Assembly (NCBI GenBank): GCA_905178155.1
Contig: CAJINV010000005.1
Span: 501,319-565,318, forward strand
Source: Amoebophrya sp. A120
Taxonomy: Eukaryota > Sar > Dinophyceae > Syndiniales > Amoebophryaceae
DNA: 64,000 bases
Direction: 5' to 3'
Under the pieces are notes generated by a model. It had not been told where the DNA came from and made no database searches. It saw only the letters and a program-made list of their open reading frames with translations. Position numbers and translations under genes: made by a program. This document shows, piece by piece, positions 1 through 11,895 of this stretch (within the stretch, counting starts at the first letter, position 1; each line of letters opens with the position of its first letter).

Positions 1-488
1 ATTGCCGATCGCTCAGGACTCGTGTTAAGAGACGGGTCCGCGGAGGAGGGGGCGGTACCGGCTATTTCTATTTGTGTAGCTTCCCCGCCGGCTTCGGCTG
101 CAAGCAAGTGCGGGTCTCGTTCTGCAGTAGTTGCCGTCGTCACGTTATCGATCCCGGAGTTAATACTCGAGTCCTGGTTGTTTTCACCCTCCTTATTCTC
201 TTCATGTTGGTCTTCACTGACACAACACTGAGACTTCTCGGTCGTCGAGTTTTTGGGAGGCTGCTCAGCATCAGGGGACTGTTGAGCAACGACAGCGTCT
301 TGCTCTTCATCTTCCTGCGCAGCATCTGGAGCTGCATTCCCGAGGACTGCTCTGGGAGATGATGTCGCCCGTGCTTCTGGTGCGGCACCAGGTTGTTGAG
401 ACTGGTGGTCAGATTGAAGATTTTGCGGGGTAATATTTTCGGTGTTTGTATTTTTAACCAAGTGGTCTGGATTTATTTGAGAGCCCAT
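1..488 (-). CDS. Acidic low-complexity protein, 5' part (runs off left edge)
   Basis: An ATG at 488 opens a frame that stays open for 162 codons to the window edge. The translation starts MGSQINPDHLVKN and is rich in Gln, Ala, Ser, Glu and Asp (for example DAAQEDEEQDAVVAQQ and EENKEGENNQ). No domain, signal peptide or membrane segment is visible. It has the same strand and the same disordered style as the other large genes here. I do not recognise it. It may be a disordered N-terminus whose folded part lies outside the window. The open frame and ATG are seen directly; that it is expressed is inferred. Confidence 0.55.
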   Translation of the reverse strand, partial: MGSQINPDHLVKNTNTENITPQNLQSDHQSQQPGAAPEARATSSPRAVLGNAAPDAAQEDEEQDAVVAQQSPDAEQPPKNSTTEKSQCCVSEDQHEENKEGENNQDSSINSGIDNVTTATTAERDPHLLAAEAGGEATQIEIAGTAPSSADPSLNTSPERSA

Positions 489-2437
489 GGTGAAGATCCA
501 CCTGCTGGCAGCACACCGGAGAGGAACAATCAACGAAGTAGTGATCCGCTACGTGGATCTATTTGACCTCCTGCAGGTCGTGCTCGTCGTGCGGAGAAAT
601 TCTAACCCGCCCTTAGAGAGCAAGGAAGTCAATCGTCAGATAGTCCCGTAGTTATCGTACTTATCGCGGCAACAGCGGAAAATACAGAAGTAAACCGACC
701 AGGGGCGACAAGTGGGCGACGAAAGAGAAGTTCTCGGTGCTAACAACCACAGGCGCAAGATATCTTCGGGGGTTGATCGAGTCAGGGCTTCTTTCAACAC
801 TTCGAATAAAACAAGTATTTCATTGAGGACTACACTACCTTTTGAAGATGTAGATGACGTGATTTTGTCTGTTGCCTCCTTATCTATCTGCTAAGCTACT
901 TAACTTAAGTTCCTTCTCTATTTGATCTAGTGGAATATTTTCATGCGAGCAGTGATGGATCAAGAGAGTCCTCATGATCAACGTAAAGCATCGAGTATCA
1001 TCGTTGTGAGCAGTTGCAAGGGTTGTAGTGCTATTTTTTCAGTGCCGCGTGCTCGACGGGTACAGCTCGCTTCACAGCTCTACATGAAAGAAGCAAAAAT
1101 CGGTAGGTCTTACCGCGTGTAGTTCAGGGGATACAAATTTCGCTTTGCTAGAACTAGATGTAGGAAAAAGGTCGTGCAGCGATACAAAACAACTTCTCGA
1201 GGAGCAGCGGTAAAACCATTCGTTGCACAGGCTGTCATCAATGTGGAACGGCATGAAGAATCGGTATTTAGTGAAGCGCTCTGCTATGTCGTCCTATACT
1301 ATTCCATCGTATGTTTAAAAATGTGTGGTCTTCTATGGAAACAGAAACCATTTCTTTCCTTACAACTTCATGCTGAATGTCCATCAGAATCCGAATTGTT
1401 GTGTCTACAGCTGCTCAGTCTGATATCACAGATACACTTCCATCTTGTCCTCTTTCCCATGTACAACATGTACAGTAAATTCAACCAGCTTTGATACTTG
1501 TATCTTCATCTTCATCATCCTCGTTCAACGTCACTTGCCGGCTGCTTCTTGGAACTTATTCTTATTGCACTACCACTATAGCGGATACACATACAGTGAA
1601 ACACCAACACGTAAGTAGAATGATCAACGAAAGCACATGCTGGTATCATAGCGGATTACTAGTTTGCTCGACTTCCAGTTTTTTCTTGCCTATATCACAA
1701 TCTTCCAACAGGATCATGAAGTTACGTTTTTTTTTCCGGTCGTGCACATGGATGCTGTCTTCAAATTGACGCACGAAATGCTTGTGCTTGTTGAGATTGA
1801 GGCTTGCAGTCGAACCCACACAGGAGACAGTCTTGCCTCCTTTGCAAAGACAACACGGAGCACTCAATGGCTGATTGTGGTTGCGCTACGCAACCTCAGA
1901 TGATTCCACCAACATAATCGAATTGCGTTCTGTATTGTCAAGGTCAGGCACAACATGTCTCTACTAGCAAAGCGAGGTGACCTACGTCCCGCTTGTGAAA
2001 GACCCCAGGCGACTTGTTCTCAACAACGACCTAAATTCCCAATTTGCATAACTAGAATATCATCCAAGAACCAATTGTATACCGTTGTACCGCATGAATC
2101 ATCTGAAAGTGAAAAAGGGCCTGGGAGATTTTTACAAAAGTTTGCAGCCAAAAAAGTTTTCAGAAAAGAAGTCAGATGTGAACTACAAAAATAGTGAATT
2201 TGTTTTCTATCATGGTACATTTTTCAGACAGATAGGCAGTCAGCGTCTTCTCCGTCGGAGCAAGCCACGCCTGTAGCTGGCTCCCCTTCCAAGCCCGGTT
2301 CGCCGAGCGTCTTCTTCAAACAATCACACGCGTTTTTGCATAGACTGCCGAGGCAGAATCCGGTTGCGGAAACAGGAGAGGACTCTGTTGGATGGGAACC
2401 TGGTTGTGTTGATTCTGTCTCGTGGTCTCTGTCGCGA
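489..2437. other. Intergenic region, no gene supported
   Basis: About 1.9 kb of mixed composition with only short ORFs of up to about 106 codons, none with recognisable features. An open stretch at 2226-2475 on the minus strand has cysteines and a good 3' splice site (TTTAG at 2480-2476). The phase of that splice site instead fits a short last exon of the gene to the right, so I did not call a separate gene. Confidence 0.5.
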
Positions 2438-5051
2438 TCATCCAAACATGCGGTAGCGGTCGTACTCAGGCTTCCCTAAATGAACAGAAGATCCATCCGT
2501 TGTTCACAGACGAGAATGAGAATTAATATGTGCATCGATTCACCTCTTTTGTATAATAATATGTAAATCAAAAAATATTTATACGATAAGTACCTCCTCC
2601 CTCCAAATCCACACTAACCCCGACCGGCATCGCACTGGGATACGGCCACGACCGGTCCGGCTGGCCCAACCTTGGCATCCGGTGGTACCGATTCCGGATG
2701 CCCCGCCACAGCCGTTCGATCTGCGTCACTGGCACGCTGCCGTGGTTGCTCGTCCAGCTCCAGCTATCCGGCTCGGATCCGGTGCGAAACAAGTGCTTCC
2801 CGCGAATGATATTGTCGGAGGGGTTCAAGTGGTTGATTCCACTGTGGATGTGGTGGCCAACATTTGTCGGAGTAGAAATTGCAGCAGTAGGAGTGCCACC
2901 TTCGGAGTTGTAAAAAGAAGTTGGGAAAGGCGCACAAAAATTCATGTCATGACTTTGCGAGTTGTGCTGGTAAGACTTATGGCTGCTTCCGCAACCTCGA
3001 GGTGTCGTCCGTGAAGCTTGTCCAGTTGTAAACGCCGCAGCGAAGGAAAAACCGGAACTGCTCGAACTGCTAGGCGACCCGGTAGAACCGATGGAGTTTT
3101 GCCTACTGTAGCGGTCAGCGTGATGCCCCAGCCCAGCCTCCGAAGCTGACGGAAATTCGGGGGGAACGTAGGTGCCGCGGTTGCGCTCGTAAGCATCCAG
3201 CGGTGCGTCGAGGGGGTGATCCTGATCTTGGGTCGCTTTTTTACTGTTCGCGTCGCGCATGGTGCCTTGGTCGCCTTGCTCAGTTCTGTCAAAAGTCGTT
3301 GTTGATCTGTGGTCTTCAACGTCACGACCGCCGAAGAACTTCTCACCCACCAAATCAATTTTTCCCCCTTTCGCTGCTGCCGCGACCCTCGAGGGAGACG
3401 TCGGTGGGGATCCGGGTAGCCGGAGCTGTGCGCTGTTCTTATTGCTCGTCAGCGCGGTTGCGATGGTTGGCAAGGCACGGGAAAACTTGTCCTGCGGACC
3501 CGTTTGCTTGCTGTGTTGAAGACCTGCGCGGCTTCTAGAAGCACTACGTGCTGGGAATAGCCTGATTTCTTCGCGCGGTTCTGGTCTCCAATACTCAACC
3601 CCGGGAAAGTACAGCGCAGTTCTGTCGTCTTGGGCATCTTGTTCATGATGGGTTGTCAACATCGAATCTCGATCTTCGAGATGATTATGAGTACTCATGT
3701 GCTCGCGCCGTTCTACTTCATCATTTTTGTGATCTTGTAAACTGTCTAGCTCCATGTCCATGTCCATCCTCTTTTTGCCTATCATCCGAGGGGTAGTAGT
3801 TGTGCCGAGACTGGTAAACGGCAGCGCGTTTCCCAAGGGCGCTTTGGAACTGATGTACGCCTGCAACTCGCCTTTGGCCGCCGCGGCCTGGGGATCATCT
3901 TGCACCTCGCCGGCTGCAGCTACCGCAGCGTCTGCTCCTTTGCCTGTTCCTGGTACTGGTAGCTGCAACGTGCTCCTAGCGACACTGGCCAGAGATGATG
4001 AGATGGATGCCGAGGCTTGTTGTGGTGCGACGCTGCCGCGGCTGCTGCACGAAAGAACAAGTTCTTTGCGACGATGACCCGCGTCTTTGCCCACGACTGT
4101 GTCGTGTACCTCGTCCACGTCGACACTCGAGCAGTTCGAGCTGGAGGAGGTCGGGCAATCGTACAGCCGCCTCCTGGTCCCACGCACACGACAACTCTGG
4201 AATTTATTTTCGAGTTCTTCATTCGGGTTCTTGCTATCAGCGGACGCCCCACAGCAACCCGCTCCTGACGTGGAAGTTGTAGATGTTCTTCGTTGTAGGA
4301 GTGCATCGCCAAGCAAATTCAACTCCGAGTCTTGACTGTCACAACTTCCCGAAGAACTTCTTCCCATAGCCGGCGCACCTGCAAGCTCGCTCCGGCAGCT
4401 CGTCCCTTCTGGCTCCGGGGAGGAGCAGAGAAAGTTCCCTTGCTCCGGTGCAACATCCAGCCAATCCGACGCACAACTTCGCGGCGAAGACGCCGCAGGG
4501 GTCCGCGGGCTGTGCAGCATCACAAACTCGTCGACTTCGACGTTAATTGCATCAGACTTTGGGTCGTCTACTTGGCCACCTGCATAAACATTCCCTAGTA
4601 CTCCGCTAGAAGTAGTACCAGATGACGCGGCCCTCAAAACCGGGCTTTGCGGCTTCGGAGGTGCCGCGAGGTGCAGCTGCGTTCTGGGCTGCTGGTCGGG
4701 GAGAGGTGCGGCAGGTTTTTGTTGAAGCTGGTGGTTTGTAGCTGGGCCTGTATTCATGCCTGCATTCGCAGCTGCTCCCTGGAAGGGCCCAAAGTTATCC
4801 GCAGCAGGAACTCCACTTTTACTTGTCGCTCTTGGTTCGCTTGTTGCAGTAGCCGCACCTTCTGCTCCTGCTTGAAATGCCTGAAAAGGAGCGAAGCTTG
4901 CACAGGAGACGAGTCCAACATGTGAGGCCGCAAGGTGGTGGAGGAAAAGAGCCAGGAAAATGTGACTTGTTGTCAAGGGTAGTAGAGCAGGATGGAAAGC
5001 ACGCGGCCCAATATGCCGGGAAACGAGAGATGGCAATGCTGGGATGCTCAT
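2438..5051 (-). CDS. Ser-rich protein of unknown function, 831 aa
   Basis: Exon 1 runs 5051-2594 (start ATG, MSIPALPSLV) and exon 2 runs 2475-2438. The join uses a GT-AG intron (2593-2476). The spliced length is 832 codons including stop, ending EYDRYRMFG. If the intron is not used, the frame instead stops at 2568 after TYRINIF. Residues about 25-55 are hydrophobic (around HIFLALFLHH) and could be a signal or membrane anchor, though not a typical one. The rest is Ser/Thr/Ala/Gly-rich with charged patches and a poly-Ser run near residue 650. The last 80 residues, with several Trp and Arg, look the most folded. No family recognised. No introner is inserted, unlike most of its neighbours. Confidence 0.65.
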
Positions 5052-5164
5052 GCTTGTTCTGCTCGGTGTTTATTTGCTATATTGGTTTTGGTATCTACAC
5101 AAGGGCAATAGGGAATGCGTCGGCCTTCGTCACATGTACATCACCTAGGCAGGGGTTGGCATGA

Positions 5165-5461
5165 TTATAGTCCTGTATATTGAACCAGTAGTTTTCTACA
5201 CAACAAAGAGGTTAATTGATTATTAGATCCAGAAACAGGCACCAGGACCAGGAGTTCTTGGCGTTGGGGGAACGGAAATTGCAGTTGCAGCAGCAGCCAC
5301 AGCAAATGGTAAAAACATTCTTTCATGATTGATGGAAAAAAAGTAAGGCTAGTTGTAGCACATGACCCGTCCTCGGCCACATCTAGCTGATCATCGATCT
5401 TCGCCGCAAAAACGCAGACACACAGAAACACGATTAGGATTGGGAACAGGTACAGGAACAT
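5165..5461 (-). CDS. Possible small secreted protein, 98 aa
   Basis: The ATG at 5461 begins MFLYLFPILIVFLCVCVFA followed by a charged stretch (KIDDQLDVAEDGS). That is a textbook signal peptide with a plausible cleavage site after the second Ala. The remainder is Leu/Gln-rich and less convincing, so the true gene may have an intron or end earlier. It lies downstream of the choline-dehydrogenase-like gene on the same strand. Function unknown. A chance ORF in a 3' flank cannot be excluded. Confidence 0.3.
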   Translation of the reverse strand: MFLYLFPILIVFLCVCVFAAKIDDQLDVAEDGSCATTSLTFFPSIMKECFYHLLWLLLQLQFPFPQRQELLVLVPVSGSNNQLTSLLCRKLLVQYTGL

Positions 5462-5785
5462 TCAGCAATGCCAATGTAAACGTCAAGGTCGGTTCCTCAT
5501 TTCAGTTTCCTTTCTAACTCTTAAGATGACTTTAGTCTTTTGGCGATGAAACCTGATAAGGTCCTCGGGACTGCACTGCAAGCGCAGAGGATCTTATTTT
5601 CACTGCGTCTTCATCGGCGCAGTTGAAAAACTTTTCCCATATGGTTCTACTGGTGAGCAGGTTGTATTTTTCGAGATACTAGATGTAAAGAAAAGCTATA
5701 GCAGCTTCACTACGACTAGACACGTAAAACTTTCAAATCCCCGTCCAGTCCGAGGGTACTTAGTTGTTTAGCACTGATCTGCTCG
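5462..5785. other. Short intergenic stretch with a small hairpin
   Basis: The 3' flank of the oxidoreductase gene. It holds an imperfect inverted repeat at 5556-5597 (ATAAG.TCCTC against GAGGA.CTTAT) with a loop of about 20 bases. Its role is unknown. Nothing else seen. Confidence 0.35.
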
Positions 5786-8700
5786 TCACGCCTCCCCCCT
5801 CTGTTTCTTCCCGACCGGTGCTTTCCACCACTCCACTTTTCCTAAACTTTCCAGCGGCTTCTTCCCAAGCACCGCATCCGCCATTTTCTCCGCCACCATA
5901 ATGGTCGGCGCGTTCAGATTTCCGCTTGTCATGGAAGGAAAAATACTCGCGTCGATAACCCGCAAGTTCGACACGCCAAAAACGTTCGCCGTTTCTGCGT
6001 CCACAACTTTCCCCATCTGGTTTGTGCAGGATAAGTGATACCCGCTGTGGGTCTGAGACCGTAAAAACGCATCGATTTCCTCGTCCTTCCAGTTGTTCGG
6101 GTCAAAATTGAAGGCGTCCAGCTTCAGCTCCTCGGCAAAATGCTCCATGATCTCCGCACCCAGGCGAAACGCGTTCCGCTGGTCCTGTCGGTCCTTCTCC
6201 GTGTCGAGAAAATTTGGGTCGATCAAGCAAGGCTCGGACGGTTTCTTGCTTTGAATCAAACAGGACCCCTTGCTGGTCGGCCGCATCGTGCCGACGTGCG
6301 CCTGGTAGCCGTGCTCGGAGTATCAAATGCAAATATGTCTGGGTCTGGAAGGATCCAAACTTGGCATGCAGAATTTCCATGCCCCGTGAGGTCTGGAATC
6401 CAGGGCCTAGCATAACAGATTCTGCGAGGTCTCTATCGTGCATGTCCCGCATGAGAAACTTGACTTCCTCTCATGTTGGTGGTCAGAAAAGGGCAACTTT
6501 TGGCGATCACGCAAGACAGATTTTTGTGTGATCCACAGGACGCATCACAAGTTGCATCCTCGAGACCCAGACATTTTTGCAGTTGATACGGGGAGGAAGT
6601 CCGATTGCCCAACAACGATGCCCGGGATGAAGTGAAACTGAGTGTTATCCTAATGAAAAACGTCCCCACCCCAGAGTAAAGTAGGGGATTTTGCAACACA
6701 AGCCTTGAAGTTTTGGGAGCCACGCATGACAAATTGCAGGCTGTAGTGTAGTGCAGTTTAGCAAGTGCAGCCGCATCACAGATTCATCTGCCCATCCTGT
6801 TCACAGCATCACAAATTCCAGAACACAATTGGAAATGGCTCTCATGGGGATGCGCATTACAAGTCTTCCTGTCTTTGCAAATCTGCATGACAACTCTGGG
6901 GTGGGGATGCTTTTACACGAGATAAATGTCCGGGTGGGGCACGTCCTTGGTGGAACGGATGAAGCCACCCACTTCGAAGTGATTGCTGGCGCAGACCTGG
7001 AAGAAAGTTTAAGTTGGAGGTTCGCTGCTGTTCTAGTGTGGAAATTGTGTCTGAGTGACATGAAGATCTTTGGTCCTGTTCACGTATGATGGCTTTTTTT
7101 TTCAAAATTTCACGCTGTTTGCTCCAGCTTACAACGTAGTACTTCGACGAGAACTCTGTCTAAGAAATAGAATTATCGCCAGGACGACGAGGTCTACTTT
7201 CTCTAGATACCCCTGATCCCTGCAGGAGCCACTGCAGCCCCGCCACCGCCGCTTTTGTCGGCTGCCGAAACGCGTACTTCGAAAAGGAAAACGTCGACGC
7301 GTAGGGGTACAGAGACACCGGCTTTCGGCACTTGTACTGCAGGTAGAATTCCAAGTGGTCCTGCATATTTTTCCCAACATCGGGCAAGTGCGCTACACAG
7401 TCGATGTCCAACTTTTTCAAGTGATCCCCGTCCCCAATGCCGGAGAGCTGCAATAGTTTCGAGGACCCCACCGCGCCCGCACAGAGAATCACCTCGCCGT
7501 CGGTGGTGAAGCGCTGGATATCGCCGTTGGCGGATATCGTTTCTACGCCGCGAACCACGGGCTCCTTAGAAGTTCCGGGATTATTGTTGTGAAAAAGCAG
7601 CCGGGAGACCTCGGCGGTCACCTGGATATCCACGTTTTTGAGGATTTGCTCGTCCGTGTACCCTTTCCGCAAATAAGCGTTTGCCGTGGTCATCCTTTCC
7701 CCGGTTTCGAAATTCACGCTCATGTCCATGGGACCGAAACCCTCCTGGCGGAACCTGATCATGAATTATGGTTATTTGTGGGTCAACATTTATTGCAACA
7801 TCACGTAAAGGTCGTACTACTGCACAACGAACTTTCATATGTAGTTCTACCAGAATGAAAAAGCACACTTCATCATCGTTATCTGGAAGCTCCTGCTCCA
7901 TTACCCGTAGTACGCGTGTACGCAACTTGTGCTAAAGAATTTTGATGTAAGATCAACTTCTACAAAAGATTTTTCCCCAAAAATCATACCCGTTCTGATC
8001 TTCCGTTCTGCCGTACCCGGCGGCTTCCGCTCCTGCGGATACGAATGCCTCGTTCAATTCTTTCGTTTCCGGCGACTGCTTTTGACAAACTAAATACACC
8101 CCGTCCTTCCCGCGAAAGTCCGTCTTTTCGCCGCTGTGCCGCTGCAGTCTTTTGTAGTACGGCAGGACGTTTTGGTACTTCCAGAAGTCCGTTTTTAGCT
8201 CTCTCGCCCACCGCTCGTAGTCTTCCGGGTGGCCGCGGACGTAGGCCATCGCGTTGATCGCAGAACTCCCGCCCAGCGTTTTGCCCCGCGGCTGGTGCAG
8301 TTCGCGGTTGTTCAACCGCTTTTGCGGCACGGTGTGGAAGTCCCAGTTGTATTTCTTTTCGCTGATGTTGAACGCGAGCGCCGACGGCATGTGCACCTTC
8401 CAGCTGTCCCACGAACCCCGGTCGGATCTGCCCGCTTCGAGTAGTAAAACCTTCTTCCCCGCTTCGGCCAGCCGGTGCGCAACCACGCAACCCGCACTGC
8501 CGCCACCCACAATAATGTATTCGGGCTTAGAAGTAGATGTTGTCGACGTGTGCGGTTTAGTTGTTGTGCTGGAGGAGGACGAAGAGGAGGAGGAGCTACT
8601 GCTGCTGTATCCTCTTGCGCTTGCCGGTGAGACAGCACCGGTAGATGCGGCTCCAGTTGCAAAGCACGCTGGAGAACTTCCGCGAAGACCACGACAGGCG

Positions 8701-8792
8701 ACATCTTTTGCGCAAGAAGATGAACGTGCCGGGGGGATGAGGAATCGGGTTGGGGCTAAATACAACATCGCGTTGGTTGCGTGCGTGGTCAT
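5786..8792 (-). CDS. CHDH: Choline-dehydrogenase-like GMC flavoprotein, mitochondrial, 666 aa
   Basis: Probably oxidises choline or a similar alcohol to the aldehyde with FAD, in mitochondria. Exons: 8792-7990, 7754-7211, 6996-6925, 6640-6589, 6315-5786. The first two introns are GT-AG; the last two are introners. Together they give 667 codons including stop. The N-terminus is Arg/Ser-rich and ends ARGYSSSS, like a mitochondrial presequence. The FAD-binding motif follows (IIVGGGSAGCVVAHRLAEAG), then the GMC signatures KTLGGSSAINAMAYVRG and GAVGSSKLLQLSGIG. Later come NHFEVGGFIRS, HPDIQFHFIPG and HGYQAHVGTMRP, all close to human CHDH and bacterial BetA. The C-terminal active site is present (His of SGYHLSCTNQMG, Asn of SGNLNAPTIM). 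Start: an in-frame TTG lies four codons upstream at 8804, but the ATG at 8792 is the first Met. The family is certain; the exact substrate is inferred. Confidence 0.93.
6321..6588. mobile_element. Introner, family C, in the CHDH-like gene
   Basis: Inverted ends TATCAAATGCAAATATGTC... and ...TTTTTGCAGTTGATA, with the family word TGTCTGGGTCTGG near the left end. The flanking 5-mers are imperfect (CGGAG and CGGGG, read on the plus strand). Removing the core plus one 5-mer joins DFLP to EHGYQAHVG in frame. Confidence 0.85.
6646..6924. mobile_element. Introner, family D, in the CHDH-like gene
   Basis: Ends carry the family word CCCCACCCCAGA in inverted orientation inside a TATC...GATA core. The flanking 5-mers are AGTGT and AATGT (one mismatch). 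Removing the core plus one copy gives HPD-I-QFHF, exactly the spacing in known choline dehydrogenases. A GT-AG choice inside the ends would instead add five residues. Confidence 0.88.
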
Positions 8793-9795
8793 ACGAACAA
8801 ACAAGTGTCTGACTTGCTCTTTAGGAATAGAAGTAGGCTTGTTCTACATCGACATGTGATTAGCAATAGCAACAGGTAGATATAGGTTTTCGCGGTGTAC
8901 AACCGACACTAATTCATGGGCAATGCAACCGGGCGGCTGTCATTGTCAACGTGAACTGAGGTCACGTAGGGACCTTACCTAAATTTCAGGGTGTGGGTCA
9001 TTAACAGGCTGGGACTGAAAATGGAGCAGCGAGCAATGGTGAGATCTCGTCAGAAAAGTTCTCTTAAGCGCAGGGTGGAGATCTTCTTTTAAAACCAATT
9101 TTTCCTTGACAACTAGTCTGCTGGATCCTGGACCGAAGCAACCGACGTAAATTCCAAAAACGGCCTGTTTGATACCGCAAACGAGCGTCAGGCGAAAAAA
9201 ATCAGCAGACATGAGTGCAGTTTTCTCGTCTGCGCTCGCGAGAAAGAAGCCTCGGGGTCGGTTTCGCTTTTTGACCCTACGACTAGTGTTCGCAGATGCG
9301 AGTCGGATTCCGTGTGGGCTTTTGCCATATGAAGCGCGCCGCAAGATTCTCTACTTTCTTCGCAACAACCGCCTGAACAAAGTATCTACATCGGTGGCAC
9401 CAAAGCACGACGGGGTCCTCGTTTTTCCTTTTTTTGTTTCGTTTATCCTTATAATCAGCTCACACGAGGAGAGAAACAAGTATACCAAAACTTCTTTGCT
9501 AATTCTAATCCTTTATTTGAATTTCAACCGTTACAAATTACCAGCGCTCTCAAAAAAAAGCCCGGCTCCTTTGTCTTGCTATTGCGCACTAGCAATGCTC
9601 GTTTGGTGAATCTTTGCTCACATGAAAGCTAACTTTGCGTTTTTCGATTTGATGGTAGTTCCTGTACAAGTCTTTCGGATAAAAGTGAAAACATAGGGCT
9701 ACTAGATCGGAATACTCGAAGATACTTTTACTCGTGTCGGTGTCGCCTTCGGATGAACATCATCAACATACTGGGTGGTAATGACAACGCCCTCA
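8793..9795. other. Intergenic region, no gene supported
   Basis: About 1 kb between two minus-strand genes. Overlapping ORFs exist on both strands near 9000-9600, but none shows a domain, signal peptide or splice structure. T-rich between 9420 and 9560. Confidence 0.5.
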
Positions 9796-11160
9796 CTAGG
9801 CGGCCTTTGCTCCCTTCTGGCACACGTAGATGTAGTGAACCTGGATTTTTTTATGTTGTTGTTTCAGAAGTTTGTCTTCATTCTGACGGATTCGGATTTT
9901 GCATCACAAACGACACGACATTTCCGGCTGCAAACTTTCAAACGAAAACATCGCAGCTTTCTGGTAAAAATGGTATACGTTGTCCTTATCTTCTGAGCTG
10001 GTCAAGGTGGCGCCCTGCATGGCCATTCTTGGTTTTTCCACAGTGTGTACGGTAACATCCCAGCCGTATTCTGGCCGGTCGAGGTAGGTCAATCGGTAGT
10101 TAGGCTGACCGTGTGACACGGAAACGAAAACACCTTTTGATGTTTTGGAATGCTAGTACTACAAGAATCAGGGTGAATTTCCATCATGTACATGCACGTT
10201 GGTACTGGTGACTTCTAATGAACCATTAGGTTCCGCGAGAATGAAGTTGTGCCGCACTGGCAGATTTTTACCTGTTTTGGGATCCAGCACCCGTGCGATC
10301 TCCGTGAGTGCCTTTTGTATGTTCAAGGTCGAGGCCTCGCCGCACAGAATGCTGTCCATAGTGCCCTTGTCGAGAATAACGCCAGTCTTATCCATTTCAA
10401 TCTCTGACTCAGCAGGCTTTATTTTTTGATGCAAGCTATAGACTCGGCAGGCGTACGCGGAGGTGCGAGCCACAGCCAGAATCTTCAGATATTTTATTTT
10501 ATGCATGAATAGCATCCTTGCTGAGGTAGAGCTTCCGATGGATAAAATTGCCCGTCGCCGTAGTCCATTTGTTTTACGTTCATCTCGCTGTAGCTTAGAC
10601 CTGGGAAATTAGGTTTTGCTGAGATGCATGCTTTGCAGCGCGACGGATGAAAAAGGGTAAAAGCAAAACTCAAGTTGTAATTTGGATTTTTTATGGATGT
10701 TCTATCTTTCCTGGAGCTGGAAAAAAACTACGGCAGCTAAAACCTTCTACCTGTTTTGTCCTTGTATTTCTCTGCCATGGCTTTCATGGCAACTGCGGAG
10801 CTGTCGATGTTTGTTATGTTCGCAAAACCCTCGTCGAACCTGGGTATTTGTCAGTAATTTCGTCTTTTAGCACATCATCTTCGAGATCAAGCATGGACAT
10901 CGAGATCGATAAGTGTTATGCATGACAAATGTAAGTAGTGCTCAAATCTTCAAATTCGTAACAAGAAGTATGCTTTCATCATTATACATTTCCTCTGCCA
11001 TTCTGCTATTCCCCGCCCCAACAATCAGGATCGTTGACGTTGGTTTCAGAAGTGGTGCGATGATATCCCTGATCCCTGACCACCGCTGGTACCAATCAAA
11101 CGGCTCCGGGTCTCGCGTGTACCGCTCGTCCCAGTAGTCTTGCTTCCCATACTGCGCCAT
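9796..11160 (-). CDS. EEF1AKMT4/METTL13-type lysine methyltransferase, 209 aa
   Basis: A SAM-dependent methyltransferase of the group that methylates elongation factor eEF1A. Exons: 11160-10988, 10839-10751, 10600-10545, 10383-10272, 10133-9979, 9840-9796. All introns are GT-AG except the third, which is an introner. The total is 210 codons including stop. The start MAQYGKQDYWDERY and PFDWYQRW are hallmark N-terminal motifs. The SAM-binding loop reads ILIVGAGNSRMAEEM, followed by GFANITNID. The conserved acidic/catalytic block appears as DGQFGVILDKGTMDSILCGE once the introner is removed. The C-terminus VHYIYVCQK is typical. The length fits the single-domain EEF1AKMT4 form rather than two-domain METTL13. 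Substrate is inferred from the family. Confidence 0.92.
10389..10544. mobile_element. Introner (own family) in the methyltransferase gene
   Basis: 156-bp core with ends TATCCATTTC and GATGGATA. The flanking 5-mers match poorly (AGTCT and AAATT), so the insertion is old or diverged. Excising the core plus one 5-mer joins GDGQF to GVILDKGT, as homologues require. Confidence 0.75.
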
Positions 11161-11895
11161 TTTTCAAGTGTTTTTTGCCTTTCTTTGAAAGTAACCAGAT
11201 CCAAAATATTCGCTCAAAGAGAATGCTGTGAAAGGTCCTATCAAGAAGAGAAATAAATCTGCATTGGTTCGTCTTAATATTTTTGATGATACTAGAAGTC
11301 CTTGTTCTGATTTCTGTCTGCTCTTCACGTGGAAATGGAAATCTTCATGGATGTTTTTTGTCCTGCGTAATATTATGTTAAAGCTCAGTTAGTTGCTATT
11401 TCGTGCGCAATTTGTTTTGAATCGTCCATATTATGTAGCTCAAGAATAGATACTCAGCTTCCTCGCCTCTCGCCCTCGTAGCAGCTTTCGACGGCACTGA
11501 TTCTAACGGTCTTTCTTTATAGTGTTTTGGTCCTTTGTTCCTTACTTATTTGTGTGCCGCTTCTTCTCCATGCGCACCACTTCCAACAAGGTAGAAGTAG
11601 ATCACGGACATGCTACCTTTATCATGATGTACAATCGTAGAAGTCCTCGCACTAAGTTGCACACAGCCAGCTCGGCTTGCATATTGCATAGTTGATGTAA
11701 CTTCCATTTTTGCGCTAGTAACTATACATATTTATACATATTGCACTCCAAACATGAGAACAGGATGTTCAGAAATCGAATCGATTGACAACAAATCACT
11801 ACAGCCTAGCAAGGATGAAAATAACCAAATCAATGACCGATTGTGCTACCGATTCATCGAGCGCGAAACAAACAGAGCATGAGCCCTGAGAAGAT
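11161..11895. other. Intergenic region, nothing seen
   Basis: A/T-leaning spacer between the methyltransferase start and the 3' end of the next gene. No ORF of note, no clear promoter motif. Confidence 0.5.

Noticed and set aside
2224-2445. Separate Cys-containing small gene
   Set aside because: No ATG; the 3' splice site phase fits the last exon of the 2438-5051 gene, which then stops at 2438.
9169-9609. Plus-strand ORF of 146 codons
   Set aside because: Only the strand opposite to all genes, no domain, ends in T-rich low-complexity sequence.
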